Of a stretch of 64,000 nucleotides of DNA, positions 10,265 through 18,600 are shown in pieces. The DNA comes from Paenibacillus sinopodophylli. GTDB lineage: Bacteria > Bacillota > Bacilli > Paenibacillales > Paenibacillaceae. The stretch covers positions 30,807-94,806 of the forward strand of contig NZ_VDBO01000011.1 of the NCBI RefSeq assembly GCF_005930355.1, written 5' to 3'. Position numbers and translations under genes: made by a program. The notes under the pieces were generated by a model. That model had not been told where the DNA came from. It saw only the letters and a list, made by a program, of their open reading frames with translations, and ran no database searches. Numbering within the stretch: position 1 is the first letter of the stretch; every line of letters begins with the position of its first letter.

Positions 10265-10535
10265 GCGATTGGTGTGTAAGCTTGAGAGCGACGAAATTTA
10301 ATGAATAAGCTTCGAATAGTTTAGCGCCCAAACAAGAACGCCCTGCGGTGGATGTCCCTACAACTTTTATAAAAACAATACTCATAGAAAAGGGGCTCTA
10401 ATACTTGGACGGTGTTTAGTCCCATTCAACTGATCGCATTAACCAAACAGTTGTTGCGGTTGAGCGTGCACAAGCGAAGTTTATGTTAGATTTTAATAAA
10501 ATATAACCTTGTTAGGAGCTTATGTAACTAGGAAT

Positions 10536-10659
10536 TTTGGTTTCCAACTTTTATTTAATGGTAGTTTGCGGTGGTTCCAGACTTTTATTTTTTTATGTTT
10601 ATCATGTGACGTTACAAACCGCATAAAATCAACATAATTGGTTCCATAGTTTTATTTCA
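10536..10659. repeat. Three spaced copies of a ~20-bp GGTTCCA/TTTTATTT repeat
   Basis: Copies start at 10536 (TTTGGTTTCCAACTTTTATT), 10571 (GTGGTTCCAGACTTTTATTT) and 10638 (TTGGTTCCATAGTTTTATTT). They lie in direct orientation and share the GGTTCCA and TTTTATTT blocks. They look like multiple transposase-binding repeats at an IS end (IS21-like elements are known for this), but the element is not identified. Confidence 0.55.
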
Positions 10660-10681
10660 CCTGACAGGAATTGTGTTCGGT

Positions 10682-10761
10682 GACATTAAAGTTGGTGCTT
10701 AGACATTAATGTTGGTACCTAGACTTTAAAGTTGGTGTCTGGACATTAATGTTGGTATTCA
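10682..10761. repeat. Four perfect-period 20-bp tandem repeats
   Basis: Units start at 10682, 10702, 10722 and 10742, for example GACATTAATGTTGGTACCTA; GAC-TTAA-GTTGGT is constant and the last five bases vary. There are no spacers, so this is not a CRISPR array. It may be iterated binding sites for a transposase or repressor. Confidence 0.8.
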
Positions 10762-10792
10762 AGCTCTGCATGGCAAATCAAATATCATCTTG

Positions 10793-10829
10793 AATGGTCC
10801 CGATGATTTCAAAATCAATCGGGACCATT
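10793..10829 (+). terminator. Hairpin with T-rich tail just before the XRE gene
   Basis: AATGGTCCCGATGATTT pairs with AAATCAATCGGGACCATT (one bulged A), followed by TTTTACTTTT. It ends about 25 bases before the ATG at 10855, leaving no room for a promoter in between. It is therefore either the terminator of a lost upstream unit or a leader attenuator of the XRE gene. Confidence 0.7.
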
Positions 10830-10854
10830 TTTACTTTTAAAGGGCGGATGAAAA

Positions 10855-11061
10855 ATGGATACCATTGGTGCAAGGATAAAGCATATCAGAAAGTCATACG
10901 GACTTAATCAAGTTTCCTTTGTTCAGTCACTGGGGATTTCACAAGGAACTTTAAGTGAATTGGAGAAAAATAAATTTAACCCTTCGGTTGAAACGATCAT
11001 ACAACTATATGAAAAATTCGGTGTGGATCTAAATTGGCTTCTCTTAGGAGAGAAGAGGTAA
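10855..11061 (+). CDS. Small XRE-family helix-turn-helix DNA-binding protein
   Basis: 68 residues starting at the ATG behind AGGGCGG. The body is a single HTH_3 domain: GARIKHIRKSYGLNQVSF, then QSLGISQGTLSELEKNK as the turn and recognition helix, ending with FGVDLNWLLLGEKR. This is the usual layout of phage- or mobile-element-derived repressors. Beyond the stop, a shifted frame (about 11060-11215) still reads like coding sequence (VEEKSESMREIK, later LPAKQQEDLCYID), so the gene may be a frameshifted remnant of a longer repressor. It lies next to the IS110 element and has no obvious partner. Confidence 0.75.
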   Translation: MDTIGARIKHIRKSYGLNQVSFVQSLGISQGTLSELEKNKFNPSVETIIQLYEKFGVDLNWLLLGEKR

Positions 11062-11272
11062 TGTCGAGGAGAAGAGCGAATCGATGCGAGAAATTAAGAT
11101 GATCTCTGTATCCAAATGTGGTTGGGTTACCCTCCTCATTACGCTATACCAGCTAATAGCTTGTCAACATTACCAGCAAAACAACAGGAGGACTTGTGTT
11201 ATATTGATTAATGAGCATACCAAATAACCCTCCAATTCGAGTTACATTGTAAGGTTGTACCATTATTGCTTT

Positions 11273-12481
11273 TTAAGCTGGACGGAATGATTTCTTACTT
11301 TTTAAAATGGCATACAACCAATGAACTAACTTATTTGCACACGCCACTAGAGCCACCTTGTGAGGTTTCCCTTCAGCTCTTTTGCGTTCGTAAAACTCTT
11401 TTATCCGCGTGTTGCGAGAGCGGATCAGGCCACACTGTACCGCCATTACAAGTGCGTATCTAAGATGCCTGGAACCACGTTTGGTGATTCGATTACGTGT
11501 CGTTGTAAATTTTCCTGAAGCAAAAACGCTGGGGTCTATTCCTGTAAAGGCAACCAGTTTCTTTGGATGATCAAACCTGTCGACTTCTCCAATTTTCGCT
11601 AAAATTGTTGCAGCAATTTTAGGACCAATACCGGGAATCGACTGGATTAAATCATACTCTTCAATCTTAGAAGCCAGGGTATCTATGGTCTGTTCCAACA
11701 CAGAAAGATACTCTTGGTACTGAAGGATAAGACTGATCAAGATCTTAAGATTAATTAAGTGGCTCTCATACATCGTTTGCTGAAATGGGTTTTGCTTTGC
11801 AGCTTCCATCCACCGTTGAACTCGTTCATTAATCCACTTCTCTGATCGTCCACGTTTTGAAGTTAAAAGAGCATTGATTGTGATTTTAAGCGTCTCTTCA
11901 CTGACTTGTAGGACAGAGGATGAAGTCGGAAACTCAAGTAAGAAGCGAAGAGACACGTTAGAATACATAGCTCCGAAAACACCTTTGTACGCCGGGAAAA
12001 CCTGATCCAGAACGGCTTGGAATTGCAGCTTCGTCTGCACGCACATCTTAGAGAAGGACTCGTGTTGTCGCGTCAGATAACGCATATTAAGCAGTTGCAC
12101 ACCTCTTTTTTTGAATGGTTCGAATTCCTCCCTATAATAAAGTTCACCCAGAAGATAAGCGTCAGCAGCATCCGTTTTCACTTTACGCAGATTGGTTTTG
12201 CGAAGCCGATTAGAAATGAGCGGATTGATAACGATAAATAAATAGTGATGCTCCTCTAGAAATCGAACAACAGGGCTTTGATAATGCCCGGTTGCTTCCA
12301 GAATCATTGTAGGTCGATGCCCCGATTCATGTTCAATGTCATGAATAACTTGAAGCAATATCTCGAGACCATCCCGTGTATGTTCGAAATGGTATACCCC
12401 ACGGTATGGTTTTCCTCGATCTAAGAAAGCTTGTCCGTGGCTTTCTTCTTTAGAAATGTCTAGTCCTATAACAGGATTCAT
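11273..12481 (-). CDS. IS110-family transposase (DEDD recombinase)
   Basis: 402 residues, starting at the ATG at 12481 behind AAGGAGAG; an upstream in-frame ATG at 12550 has no such site. The N-terminal RuvC-like DEDD domain shows GLDISKEESHG (first Asp), ILEATGHYQSPVV (Glu) and KTDAADAYLLGEL (the two late Asp). The C-terminal Tnp domain shows IQSIPGIGPKIAATIL (helix-hairpin-helix-like) and FTGIDPSVFASGKF, with the Ser expected to attack DNA. Known members are RNA-guided: a bridge RNA made from the non-coding end pairs with donor and target DNA. The frame is intact and all key residues are present, so the element may be active. Confidence 0.93.
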   Translation of the reverse strand: MNPVIGLDISKEESHGQAFLDRGKPYRGVYHFEHTRDGLEILLQVIHDIEHESGHRPTMILEATGHYQSPVVRFLEEHHYLFIVINPLISNRLRKTNLRKVKTDAADAYLLGELYYREEFEPFKKRGVQLLNMRYLTRQHESFSKMCVQTKLQFQAVLDQVFPAYKGVFGAMYSNVSLRFLLEFPTSSSVLQVSEETLKITINALLTSKRGRSEKWINERVQRWMEAAKQNPFQQTMYESHLINLKILISLILQYQEYLSVLEQTIDTLASKIEEYDLIQSIPGIGPKIAATILAKIGEVDRFDHPKKLVAFTGIDPSVFASGKFTTTRNRITKRGSRHLRYALVMAVQCGLIRSRNTRIKEFYERKRAEGKPHKVALVACANKLVHWLYAILKSKKSFRPA

Positions 12482-12513
12482 TTTATCTCTCCTTGAAATA
12501 GATTTACCTTTAG

Positions 12514-12605
12514 CCCCTATGAGCCTCCTTGTCGCTCCACAGCATCGCATGTGATACGGGATCTATGTCCTAGCCAGCCTCAATCATGGTCATGACAAGT
12601 AGGGG
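12514..12605 (-). ncRNA. Candidate bridge RNA in the IS110 non-coding end
   Basis: On the minus strand, just upstream of the transposase, CCCCTA-CTTGTC (12605-12594) can pair with GACAAG (12533-12528) and TAGGGG (12519-12514), closing a roughly 90-nt RNA with one 8-nt bulge. A TATAAT box lies directly upstream at 12616-12611 on the same strand. In IS110-group elements the bridge RNA is encoded in exactly this position and orientation. The internal guide loops were not assigned. Confidence 0.45.
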
Positions 12606-12680
12606 TGAACATTATAGCGCTCGGGATCAAGTCCCACGGGCAGTTACGTTCGACCCGGCTACTCTAATCCTCGAAGCAAA

Positions 12681-12717
12681 TGCAAAAAGGATCAACCAGA
12701 AAAGAAATGGTTGATCT
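12681..12717 (-). terminator. Terminator-like hairpin, minus strand
   Basis: GATCAACC (12690-12697) pairs perfectly with GGTTGATC (12709-12716). Read on the minus strand the stem is followed by CTTTTTGC. It would stop transcription entering the IS110 element from the right. Its original gene is not obvious. Confidence 0.6.
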
Positions 12718-12814
12718 CATAATACGAACGGGAAGTTTAGCGTGGAGTTATAGGGAAGTTCACTTCCTGTATATGGCACAATAAATAAAATCAAGATTTG
12801 GAGGAAAGGAATAA

Positions 12815-13339
12815 ATGGGGACGGGTATTCACAGTTTTGTAGAACAAAAAGTGTATCGCAGCGGCATTCATGAAACAAACCGAACTGGAAAATGGATATC
12901 GATTGATAAATGGACTAAAAGCGACTGGGCAATTCTCTATCCAGAAAAAAATTATCCAATTTGGGAAGTAGATCGGAGCGATATGGTCTTTAAGGATAGA
13001 GACTATGACCTCTTTGCAATCCTAGCTAATCAACGAAATTCCGAAAACATGCCATATATCTGTGAACCACGAGGGTTGCCTGAAGACGTTACGCCAGAGA
13101 TTCGATTGCAAATCAGAAATAGTGAATGTCATACGACAACGTGGTTTACGGCTGAAGAATTGCTTGCATTTAATTGGAACCAGGTGTTTCATTACGAGGA
13201 TGAGACCATGAGCGGTGAGAAAATCATGGAGTTCGTCGATTATGCAGAGTGTGGTAAAACGTTTATGGAGGTCGTTAATAGTCTATATGGCAGAAAAAAT
13301 CCATCAGATATAAGACTTATTATTGCCTTCGATAACTAA
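12815..13339 (+). CDS. Conserved protein of unknown function
   Basis: 174 residues, ATG behind TTGGAGG. It begins MGTGIHSFVEQKV and has YDLFAILANQRN (about residue 66) and CEPRGLPEDVTPE (about 85), followed by a HTTTWFTAEELL segment. This combination (MGxxIH start, LFAILAxxR, PRGLPED, TWxTxxEL) is, as I recall, typical of a small soluble family found in scattered bacterial and phage genomes with no assigned role. No signal peptide or membrane segment is visible. It sits between the IS110 element and IS-end relics, suggesting accessory cargo. A hairpin follows about 130 bases downstream. Confidence 0.75.
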   Translation: MGTGIHSFVEQKVYRSGIHETNRTGKWISIDKWTKSDWAILYPEKNYPIWEVDRSDMVFKDRDYDLFAILANQRNSENMPYICEPRGLPEDVTPEIRLQIRNSECHTTTWFTAEELLAFNWNQVFHYEDETMSGEKIMEFVDYAECGKTFMEVVNSLYGRKNPSDIRLIIAFDN

Positions 13340-13472
13340 AGCTGATCTCCTAGTGGCAAAAGTAAGTGAAGGCATGCTAATAGGACTTTTACCGAAGATG
13401 GAAGGGTATAACCAAGTTCCTTTTATTCGAACCGTACGTTACGCTCCCTAACGGGAGGCGATAGTTAAATAT

Positions 13473-13520
13473 AAAGGGGGTTCCACATATTATTCATGAC
13501 TAATATGGGGAACCCTTTAT
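13473..13520 (+). terminator. Long hairpin downstream of the unknown-function gene
   Basis: AAAGGGGGTTCCACATATTA pairs with TAATATGGGGAACCCTTT with one mismatch and a two-base bulge; the tail is AT-rich (TATTATATC, later a T6 run). It could serve the gene ending at 13339. Confidence 0.6.
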
Positions 13521-13556
13521 TATATCTGACTTTTTTATATTAGCTCTTGATAAACC

Positions 13557-13580
13557 GAGAAAATAAAGTATTAGATTGAC
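13557..13580 (-). repeat. IS-end-like motif, copy 1
   Basis: GAGAAAATAAAGTATTAGAT is, on the minus strand, nearly the same as the motif AGTCTAATACTTTATTTTC at 15395. Other copies lie at 26020, 26089, 27857 and 28163. Taken as a relic terminal inverted repeat. Confidence 0.55.
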
Positions 13581-13795
13581 AACGCTCTATTCAGCGGGAA
13601 AGATAGTTATGGATTTCTCGGTGGTTCTGTATGTTAACTGAAATGGTAGGAGTATAGAATTCGTTGCACCCATAGCAGCAGTTTTACTATTCTTGGATTT
13701 TGAAATCAAGTACAGAAAAAGGACAAGGGGAACCCACCCTTTCCTTTCTTAAGATATGAGGATGAACGCGTGATGAGTTACGGTTCGATCAAGGT

Positions 13796-14647
13796 TTACA
13801 GCTCGACTCTCCAGTTGCCCATCATCTTGGCGACTTCTGGATCGCGGTACGATAAGAAAAGACTATTCCCCGTATCGAGAGTGGAAATTTGTTCGATATC
13901 ATCCGCGCTCAACTCAAAATCGAAAATGTTGAAGTTTTCGACGATCCGCTCTTTACGCACCGATTTTGGAATAGCAACGACTCCACGTTGAACAAGCCAG
14001 CGAAGCACGACCTGGGCTACGGACTTGTTGTGTTTTTCTGCGATCAAGGCCAGCACATCGTTGCCAAACAAGTTGTTAAGTCCTTCAGCAAACGGGGCCC
14101 ATGACTGGTGCTGTATTCCTTGCTCTTTCATAAAAGCGGCGCTCTCGATTTGGTGGTAGAAAGGGTGCGTTTCGACCTGGTTGACCGCGGGCACGATTTC
14201 GTTATGCACGACGAGGTCCATCAGTCGGTCGGGCAGGAAGTTGCTGACACCGATCGCTTTGATCTTGCCTTCGCGGTACAGGTCTTCCATCGCGCGCCAA
14301 GCGCCGTAGTAATCGCCGAACGGCTGGTGAATAAGATATAGATCGAGATAGTCGAGCTGTAGCTTATTCAAGGATTTGGCAAAGGCCAGCTTGGCACTCT
14401 CGTAACCGGCATCCTGAACCCAAAGCTTGGTCGTGATGAATAGCTCCTTGCGCGGTACACCGCTGCGCTTGATCGCGCGTCCAACCGCTTCCTCGTTCAG
14501 ATAACCGGCTGCGGTGTCGATCAGGCGATAACCGGCCATCAGCGCTTCATATACCGCGTTTTCGCATTCTTCAGCATTCGGAACTTGGTAGACACCAAAG
14601 CCGATGATCGGCATTTTTACACCATTGTTTAATGTTACGGTTTGTAT
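13796..14647 (-). CDS. Aldo/keto reductase with non-canonical ATA start
   Basis: NADPH-dependent aldo/keto reductase (YvgN/DkgA-like), expected to reduce small aldehydes. Numbered from the ATA codon, the catalytic tetrad is Asp44 and Tyr49 (LIDTAAGY), Lys74 (ITTKLW) and His107 (YLIHQP); the cofactor loop is IPKSVRKERI. I place the start at ATA (14647-14645) because a perfect AGGAGG lies 7 bases upstream and the protein then has the family's usual length (283) and N-terminus (IQTVTLNNGVKMP). An ATG at 14722 is in frame but has no ribosome binding site and adds 25 unrelated residues; the next ATG (Met12) would cut strand 1. The gene is divergent from a MerR regulator across a dyad promoter. Confidence 0.85.
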   Translation of the reverse strand: MQTVTLNNGVKMPIIGFGVYQVPNAEECENAVYEALMAGYRLIDTAAGYLNEEAVGRAIKRSGVPRKELFITTKLWVQDAGYESAKLAFAKSLNKLQLDYLDLYLIHQPFGDYYGAWRAMEDLYREGKIKAIGVSNFLPDRLMDLVVHNEIVPAVNQVETHPFYHQIESAAFMKEQGIQHQSWAPFAEGLNNLFGNDVLALIAEKHNKSVAQVVLRWLVQRGVVAIPKSVRKERIVENFNIFDFELSADDIEQISTLDTGNSLFLSYRDPEVAKMMGNWRVEL

Positions 14648-14654
14648 TGTAATT

Positions 14655-14660
14655 CCTCCT
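14655..14660 (-). promoter_or_regulatory. Ribosome binding site that decides the ATA start
   Basis: AGGAGG on the minus strand, 7 bases from ATA (14647-14645). No ATG, GTG or TTG lies in frame at a usable distance. Confidence 0.7.
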
Positions 14661-14746
14661 AAATATCTAATAGCAAACGGCGCGTAACCCCCTGAATCGG
14701 GAACTGCAGAGAGGGATTCCACTTACGGCTCATTTGCATTACAATA

Positions 14747-14777
14747 AGCTTATTACCTTCGTGTTACACGAAGTCAA
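14747..14777 (-). promoter_or_regulatory. MerR-type promoter and operator of the aldo/keto reductase
   Basis: On the minus strand TTGACT (14777-14772) is followed by a perfect dyad, CTTCGTG-TAA-CACGAAG, overlapping the spacer (14773-14757). A weak -10, TAAGCT, lies 19 bp from the -35 (TAATAA would give 16 bp). A dyad inside a long -35/-10 spacer is the hallmark of MerR-activated promoters. A second palindrome, AATAAGCTTATT, overlaps the -10 region (14743-14754). Confidence 0.6.
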
Positions 14778-14814
14778 GGTGTCTTCAAAAGTTTATTTTT
14801 CGAGGAGGATTCAC

Positions 14815-15264
14815 TTGCATACGGTCAAAGAAGCCGCTCTAATAACGGGACTAACTGAGCACGCTGTACGCTTTTACACGGATAAAGGCCTGGTGCCAAG
14901 CGTACAGCGCAATCAAAATAATATTCGGATGTTCGACGAAGAATCGATCAACTGGCTACATGGCATTAAATGCCTCAAGCAATCCGGTATGCCGATTGAA
15001 GTCATAAAAATGTACGTCGATCTCTGTCTCGAAGGAGATTCGACCATTCCGCAACGCTCCGCACTCATGATGGAGCATAAAGAAGCGGCGCTCGCTAAGT
15101 TCGAAGAAGCCAAACAACACGTTGCCCATTTGGAAGAAAAAACCGCCCTATATCAAGCCATTCTGGAGCACCGCTCTCCAGACACGACCAATCCTGGGAA
15201 TTGGGACAAAATTCAGCATATGCATAGTGACGTATTTTACTCGCCCACTGTTCGGAAGGTGTGA
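14815..15264 (+). CDS. MerR-family transcriptional regulator (AdhR-like)
   Basis: 149 residues. The start is the TTG at 14815, 6 bases after GAGGAGG; the ATG at 14734 would add 27 residues of unlike sequence. The N-terminal winged helix shows TVKEAALITGLTEHAVRFYTDKGLV, split here into TVKEAALITGL and EHAVRFYTDKGLV, followed by the DEESINWLHGIKCLKQSGM wing and helix. A C-terminal coiled coil (about 85-130) mediates dimerisation. No conserved Cys of the metal-sensing MerR type is present, which favours an aldehyde or carbonyl sensor like AdhR (inference). It is divergent from the aldo/keto reductase and probably activates it through the dyad at 14757-14773. Confidence 0.88.
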   Translation: MHTVKEAALITGLTEHAVRFYTDKGLVPSVQRNQNNIRMFDEESINWLHGIKCLKQSGMPIEVIKMYVDLCLEGDSTIPQRSALMMEHKEAALAKFEEAKQHVAHLEEKTALYQAILEHRSPDTTNPGNWDKIQHMHSDVFYSPTVRKV

Positions 15265-15394
15265 GAGATCTACGTGAGACCCAAACGCTCTGAAGAAAAT
15301 ACTCGGTTTTAAACTCCTAATTGGCTTGGCAATGAACAAGATTCACATCAGTCATAAACTAACGTAAGAACGATAGTTGAATGATAACAACTCC

Positions 15395-15417
15395 AGTCTA
15401 ATACTTTATTTTCTTCG
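15395..15417 (+). repeat. IS-end-like motif, copy 2
   Basis: AGTCTAATACTTTATTTTC, the best-preserved copy of the dispersed motif, in inverted orientation to the copy at 13557. Confidence 0.55.
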
Positions 15418-15517
15418 TACAGTCAGAAGTTAATTGTAGTAATGTAGTAAAATAAAGAATCACTCCAAAAGGACGTTGATCACTATATTCATTTTTACAA
15501 TTACGAGCGACTACAAG

Positions 15518-15562
15518 CAAAACTAAACGGCCTCAGTCCTATGGAATTCAGGACAAAGGCCG
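15518..15562 (-). terminator. Terminator of the DUF5695-like gene
   Basis: CGGCCT and AGGCCG (outer), and GTCCT and AGGAC (inner), form a stem with a small internal loop at 15528-15562. On the minus strand it is followed by TTTAGTTTTG. Confidence 0.65.
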
Positions 15563-15699
15563 CTTAACTAACTTTACTATTTCTACTGTCTACTTGACGA
15601 GGTGCAGTTCTTCATCAAACACTATACAACGTTTTTTCCACGCCACTTGTATCATCTGTTGCAGTGAGATGCATAATTACTGGATGGACGTACCAACCG

Positions 15700-18600
15700 T
15701 TACCCCTTGATAACTTCCCATTCCCATAAGCCAACACCAGTACTATCATTTACTGGTTTTGTAATTGTAACACGCAGTGCTTTAACTTCTAAAGCCGGGT
15801 TAATATTAAAGATATTTGAGGAACCCACTGGCGTATTTAAGGCTACGATGCCTGTGTTAATGGTCCCTGCAGTTACCCATGCATTCGTACTGCTATTCTT
15901 CGGAATGTATGAATATTCTATCATTGTAGGCGTTTTTATACCTTGTCCATCATTCCACAACATCAGATTTGAACTTCCGATTGTTGCTCCCTGTGGCCAA
16001 TTATATTGCACATATTCCGAAGCGCTTGCATTACCCCAACTACCCCAATGCGGGTTGGTTGTAGCCGTTTTTAACCCGTCTTTCACCGCAGGTAGACTCT
16101 CCCAAGTTGAAGTGTAGCTGGCTGAGACACTCGCTGCAAACGCCATATTATTATTGAGCGGAGTGAGCAATCGCAAATCTGTAAGCAGCTGATCATTTGC
16201 TAGAGTAACTTCAGCTTGTGTAGCAGATGCGTTTGCTATCACAGCGGCAGCGCCCGTTTTCGCAGCAGCAATCGGTGTAAGCCCTTGACCGGTAAAGTTC
16301 GCAGCTACTAATGAATTTGCAAAGTTATAGTTGTTTGTCAGTTCCGTCTTGTCTACGTTACCAGTACCACTACCAGCCAACACAAAGGTCAGTAAGCTAG
16401 AGGTGCTCAATGCACCATCATTAGCGGTAAGCCTAGCCGTATAGGAGCCTGCTATTGTACCTACAGCTTTTGTGACTGCTGCTTTATTATTGGTAAAGCT
16501 TAGTTGGCCACCTGACGGAGTGCTGACAACTTCCCATAGGTAAGTCGTTGCGCCATTCGGTGCGCCGTCGTCGGTCACAATTCCGTTCAACAAAATCGGA
16601 AGATTTACCGGCGGGCTTAGTGTCACCACTTCTGTAGTAACCTGTGGAGCTAGATTTGATCCAGTAAGTGACTTTTCAATGATCACTTCAGCAGTAGTTA
16701 GCGCACTGCTCATTTGGAACATAGCAACACCTTTGTTATTCTGAACATAGAACTGTCCGGCATTTGCACCATTCAGCTTGATTGTATAATAGCCATTCTC
16801 TACTCCTGGCCCATCGAGAGTAATCCTTGATGCGTGCGTTTTTTGAGAAAGATTCGAGATTTGAAGGGTAATTGCCTTACCATCTTTTTGAATCAACGCA
16901 CTTTGAATTTTATCGCTTTCCGAAGCTAGGTAAATTTTCTCTTTGATTAGGTTGATACGTTTACCAAAACCGTCTTTTGGTATGATATTGTATTTGTTGT
17001 TTACGTCAGTGACCGTAGCTCCATACCCGAAAAGCCCAAATACCGGATCGGTGACAATATCAGAACTGATACGTAATAGCGAGCCATAGAGTCCTTCCTC
17101 TGATTCTCCAGAAAAGTCCTGCCAGCCGTTGTTCATAACGCGTGTACCACCATCGTATACGTCTTTGGTACCTGTTCCGCCCTTATGAGCATTAAATCTC
17201 CAAGCGATACTTCCTACAGACTGGGCTGATATCTGCCCCATATTAACGGAGTTGAAGTTTGAAATCTTCGCAGCATAGTTGCGCTGCTGTGCGACAGCCG
17301 TTTGATCTGAAGTCCTGCCATCAGCCTGATAGCGAAGCATATCATCCATAATGGATCCCGCCAAAGAAGCGGTATATTGGAAATTCCACCAGCTTTCTCC
17401 AGCCCGGAATGCCGGTACGGAATAGAAGTACCAAGTAGGCTGAATACCACGCATTGCACGAGTTTTCAAGTCATCTGCTTTCATGCTTTCCAAGGCTTTG
17501 GCTACCTTCGAGTCTTGTGGGTAGTAAGTGCGCAATGCCTTTGCGGCTGCATAGGCTCCTTCTTCACCAGTATTGTCATATTCGAATTCTGACCCATAAG
17601 GATAAGCAGCGTTTAATATGCTCGTTGCTTTATTTTGAGCAAACTTCGTTTTTAGATTATTATACTGAGTTAGCATTCCTTCTTCTTTAAGTGCCTCAAT
17701 TAAATCTGGAATTTGTTGTTCACCGTAGAATCCGGTTGCTCCGGTGCCGACACGGTTATAGTAAATGCCATAAGCCTTTTCCAGATAGAATTGCGGAGAT
17801 TCGCGATACTGTATCATATTTGGATATGCCTTTTGAATCCGATACATATTGAAGAATCCAGTCGCTTCCATCGCTTCAGAAAATGTCCGTACATAAGGCG
17901 CACTTGAAGTTGAGTAAATACCTGAAGCGTTGAGATAGTTCGCAACCGTAAAAGTTGATTGCGTATATTTCATATAATTTTTCCACATAAAATCGATCAG
18001 GTAGTTTTCAATTGATTGGATTTCACTAGCATTTGGGTCGAGATAATTTTTCATAGCCATGAAGTTGATGTTATCGTGACTCCAGTCATCTCCCCAATGG
18101 CTGTTCGCCGTATCAAGACCAGTTGCAAGGTACCAGTCACGGTAGATACCGAAGGTAGGGCTAGTTGTGACCTTATCCTGAGTATTATTCACCATAAATT
18201 GGCTATGGGCTTGCGATGTTTGGTCAAGCTCAGCTAGAATATTGAATTCAAGTTGGGTAAATTTATTCACCCCTACAGGATCAGATTTTAGCTTATAATT
18301 CACACGAACGCTGTTATTGCCGATGTTGTCAAAAGTGAGTGCATAGATATGATGCTGTTCACCGTCTATTATTTTGGTTTCCACAAACGTTGCGGATTTT
18401 GTATACCCCGGGTTCCCGGAAGGTAAACCACGTCCGGTACGAGTATTGTTGACCATAGCGGCTCGGTTCGTACCTTTAATAACTGGGATATGTGCTGCAT
18501 CATATGGATCATTCTGGAGGATATTCTGAATCTCTATCGACTGAAAATCTATTTTGGTGTTGTCGAAATGCAGATCCAGCTTGACAGGCATATTGATCGC

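Larger units (their letters stand above)
10265..10854. other. 590-bp gene-free accessory segment with repeat families
   Basis: No credible gene is visible on either strand. It holds three dispersed copies of a GGTTCCAnACTTTTATTT-like repeat (10536-10659), four 20-bp tandem units (10682-10761) and a hairpin (10793-10829). The layout resembles the repeat-rich ends of insertion sequences whose transposase has been lost. Confidence 0.6.
11250..12660 (-). mobile_element. IS110-family insertion sequence (ends approximate)
   Basis: It consists of one transposase gene (11273-12481, minus) with a short non-coding end after it and a longer non-coding end before it, the arrangement of IS110-group elements. 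IS110 elements lack conventional inverted repeats and usually make no target duplication, so the exact ends cannot be read from sequence alone. The limits given are the span of IS-like content. Confidence 0.7.
13340..13795. other. 456-bp intergenic stretch
   Basis: No gene was recognised. It holds a long hairpin (13473-13520) and one copy of the IS-end-like motif (13557-13580); the rest is AT-rich without visible structure. Confidence 0.6.
15265..15699. other. 435-bp intergenic stretch
   Basis: No gene. It contains an IS-end-like motif (15395-15417) and a minus-strand terminator (15518-15562) serving the gene that ends at 15700. Nothing else was recognised. Confidence 0.6.

Noticed and set aside
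10682..10761. CRISPR-like short repeats
   Set aside because: The 20-bp units are directly adjacent with no unique spacers and no cas genes nearby.
14648..14722. ATG at 14722 as the aldo/keto reductase start
   Set aside because: It has no ribosome binding site, adds 25 residues unlike the family, and lies between the promoter dyad and the AGGAGG that fits the shorter protein. It remains possible but less likely.
13557..15417. Aldo/keto reductase-MerR pair as cargo of one composite transposon with these motifs as its outer ends
   Set aside because: Judged by the IS4 relic, the outer tips of both motifs point toward the pair, the wrong way round for terminal repeats of one element that contains it.
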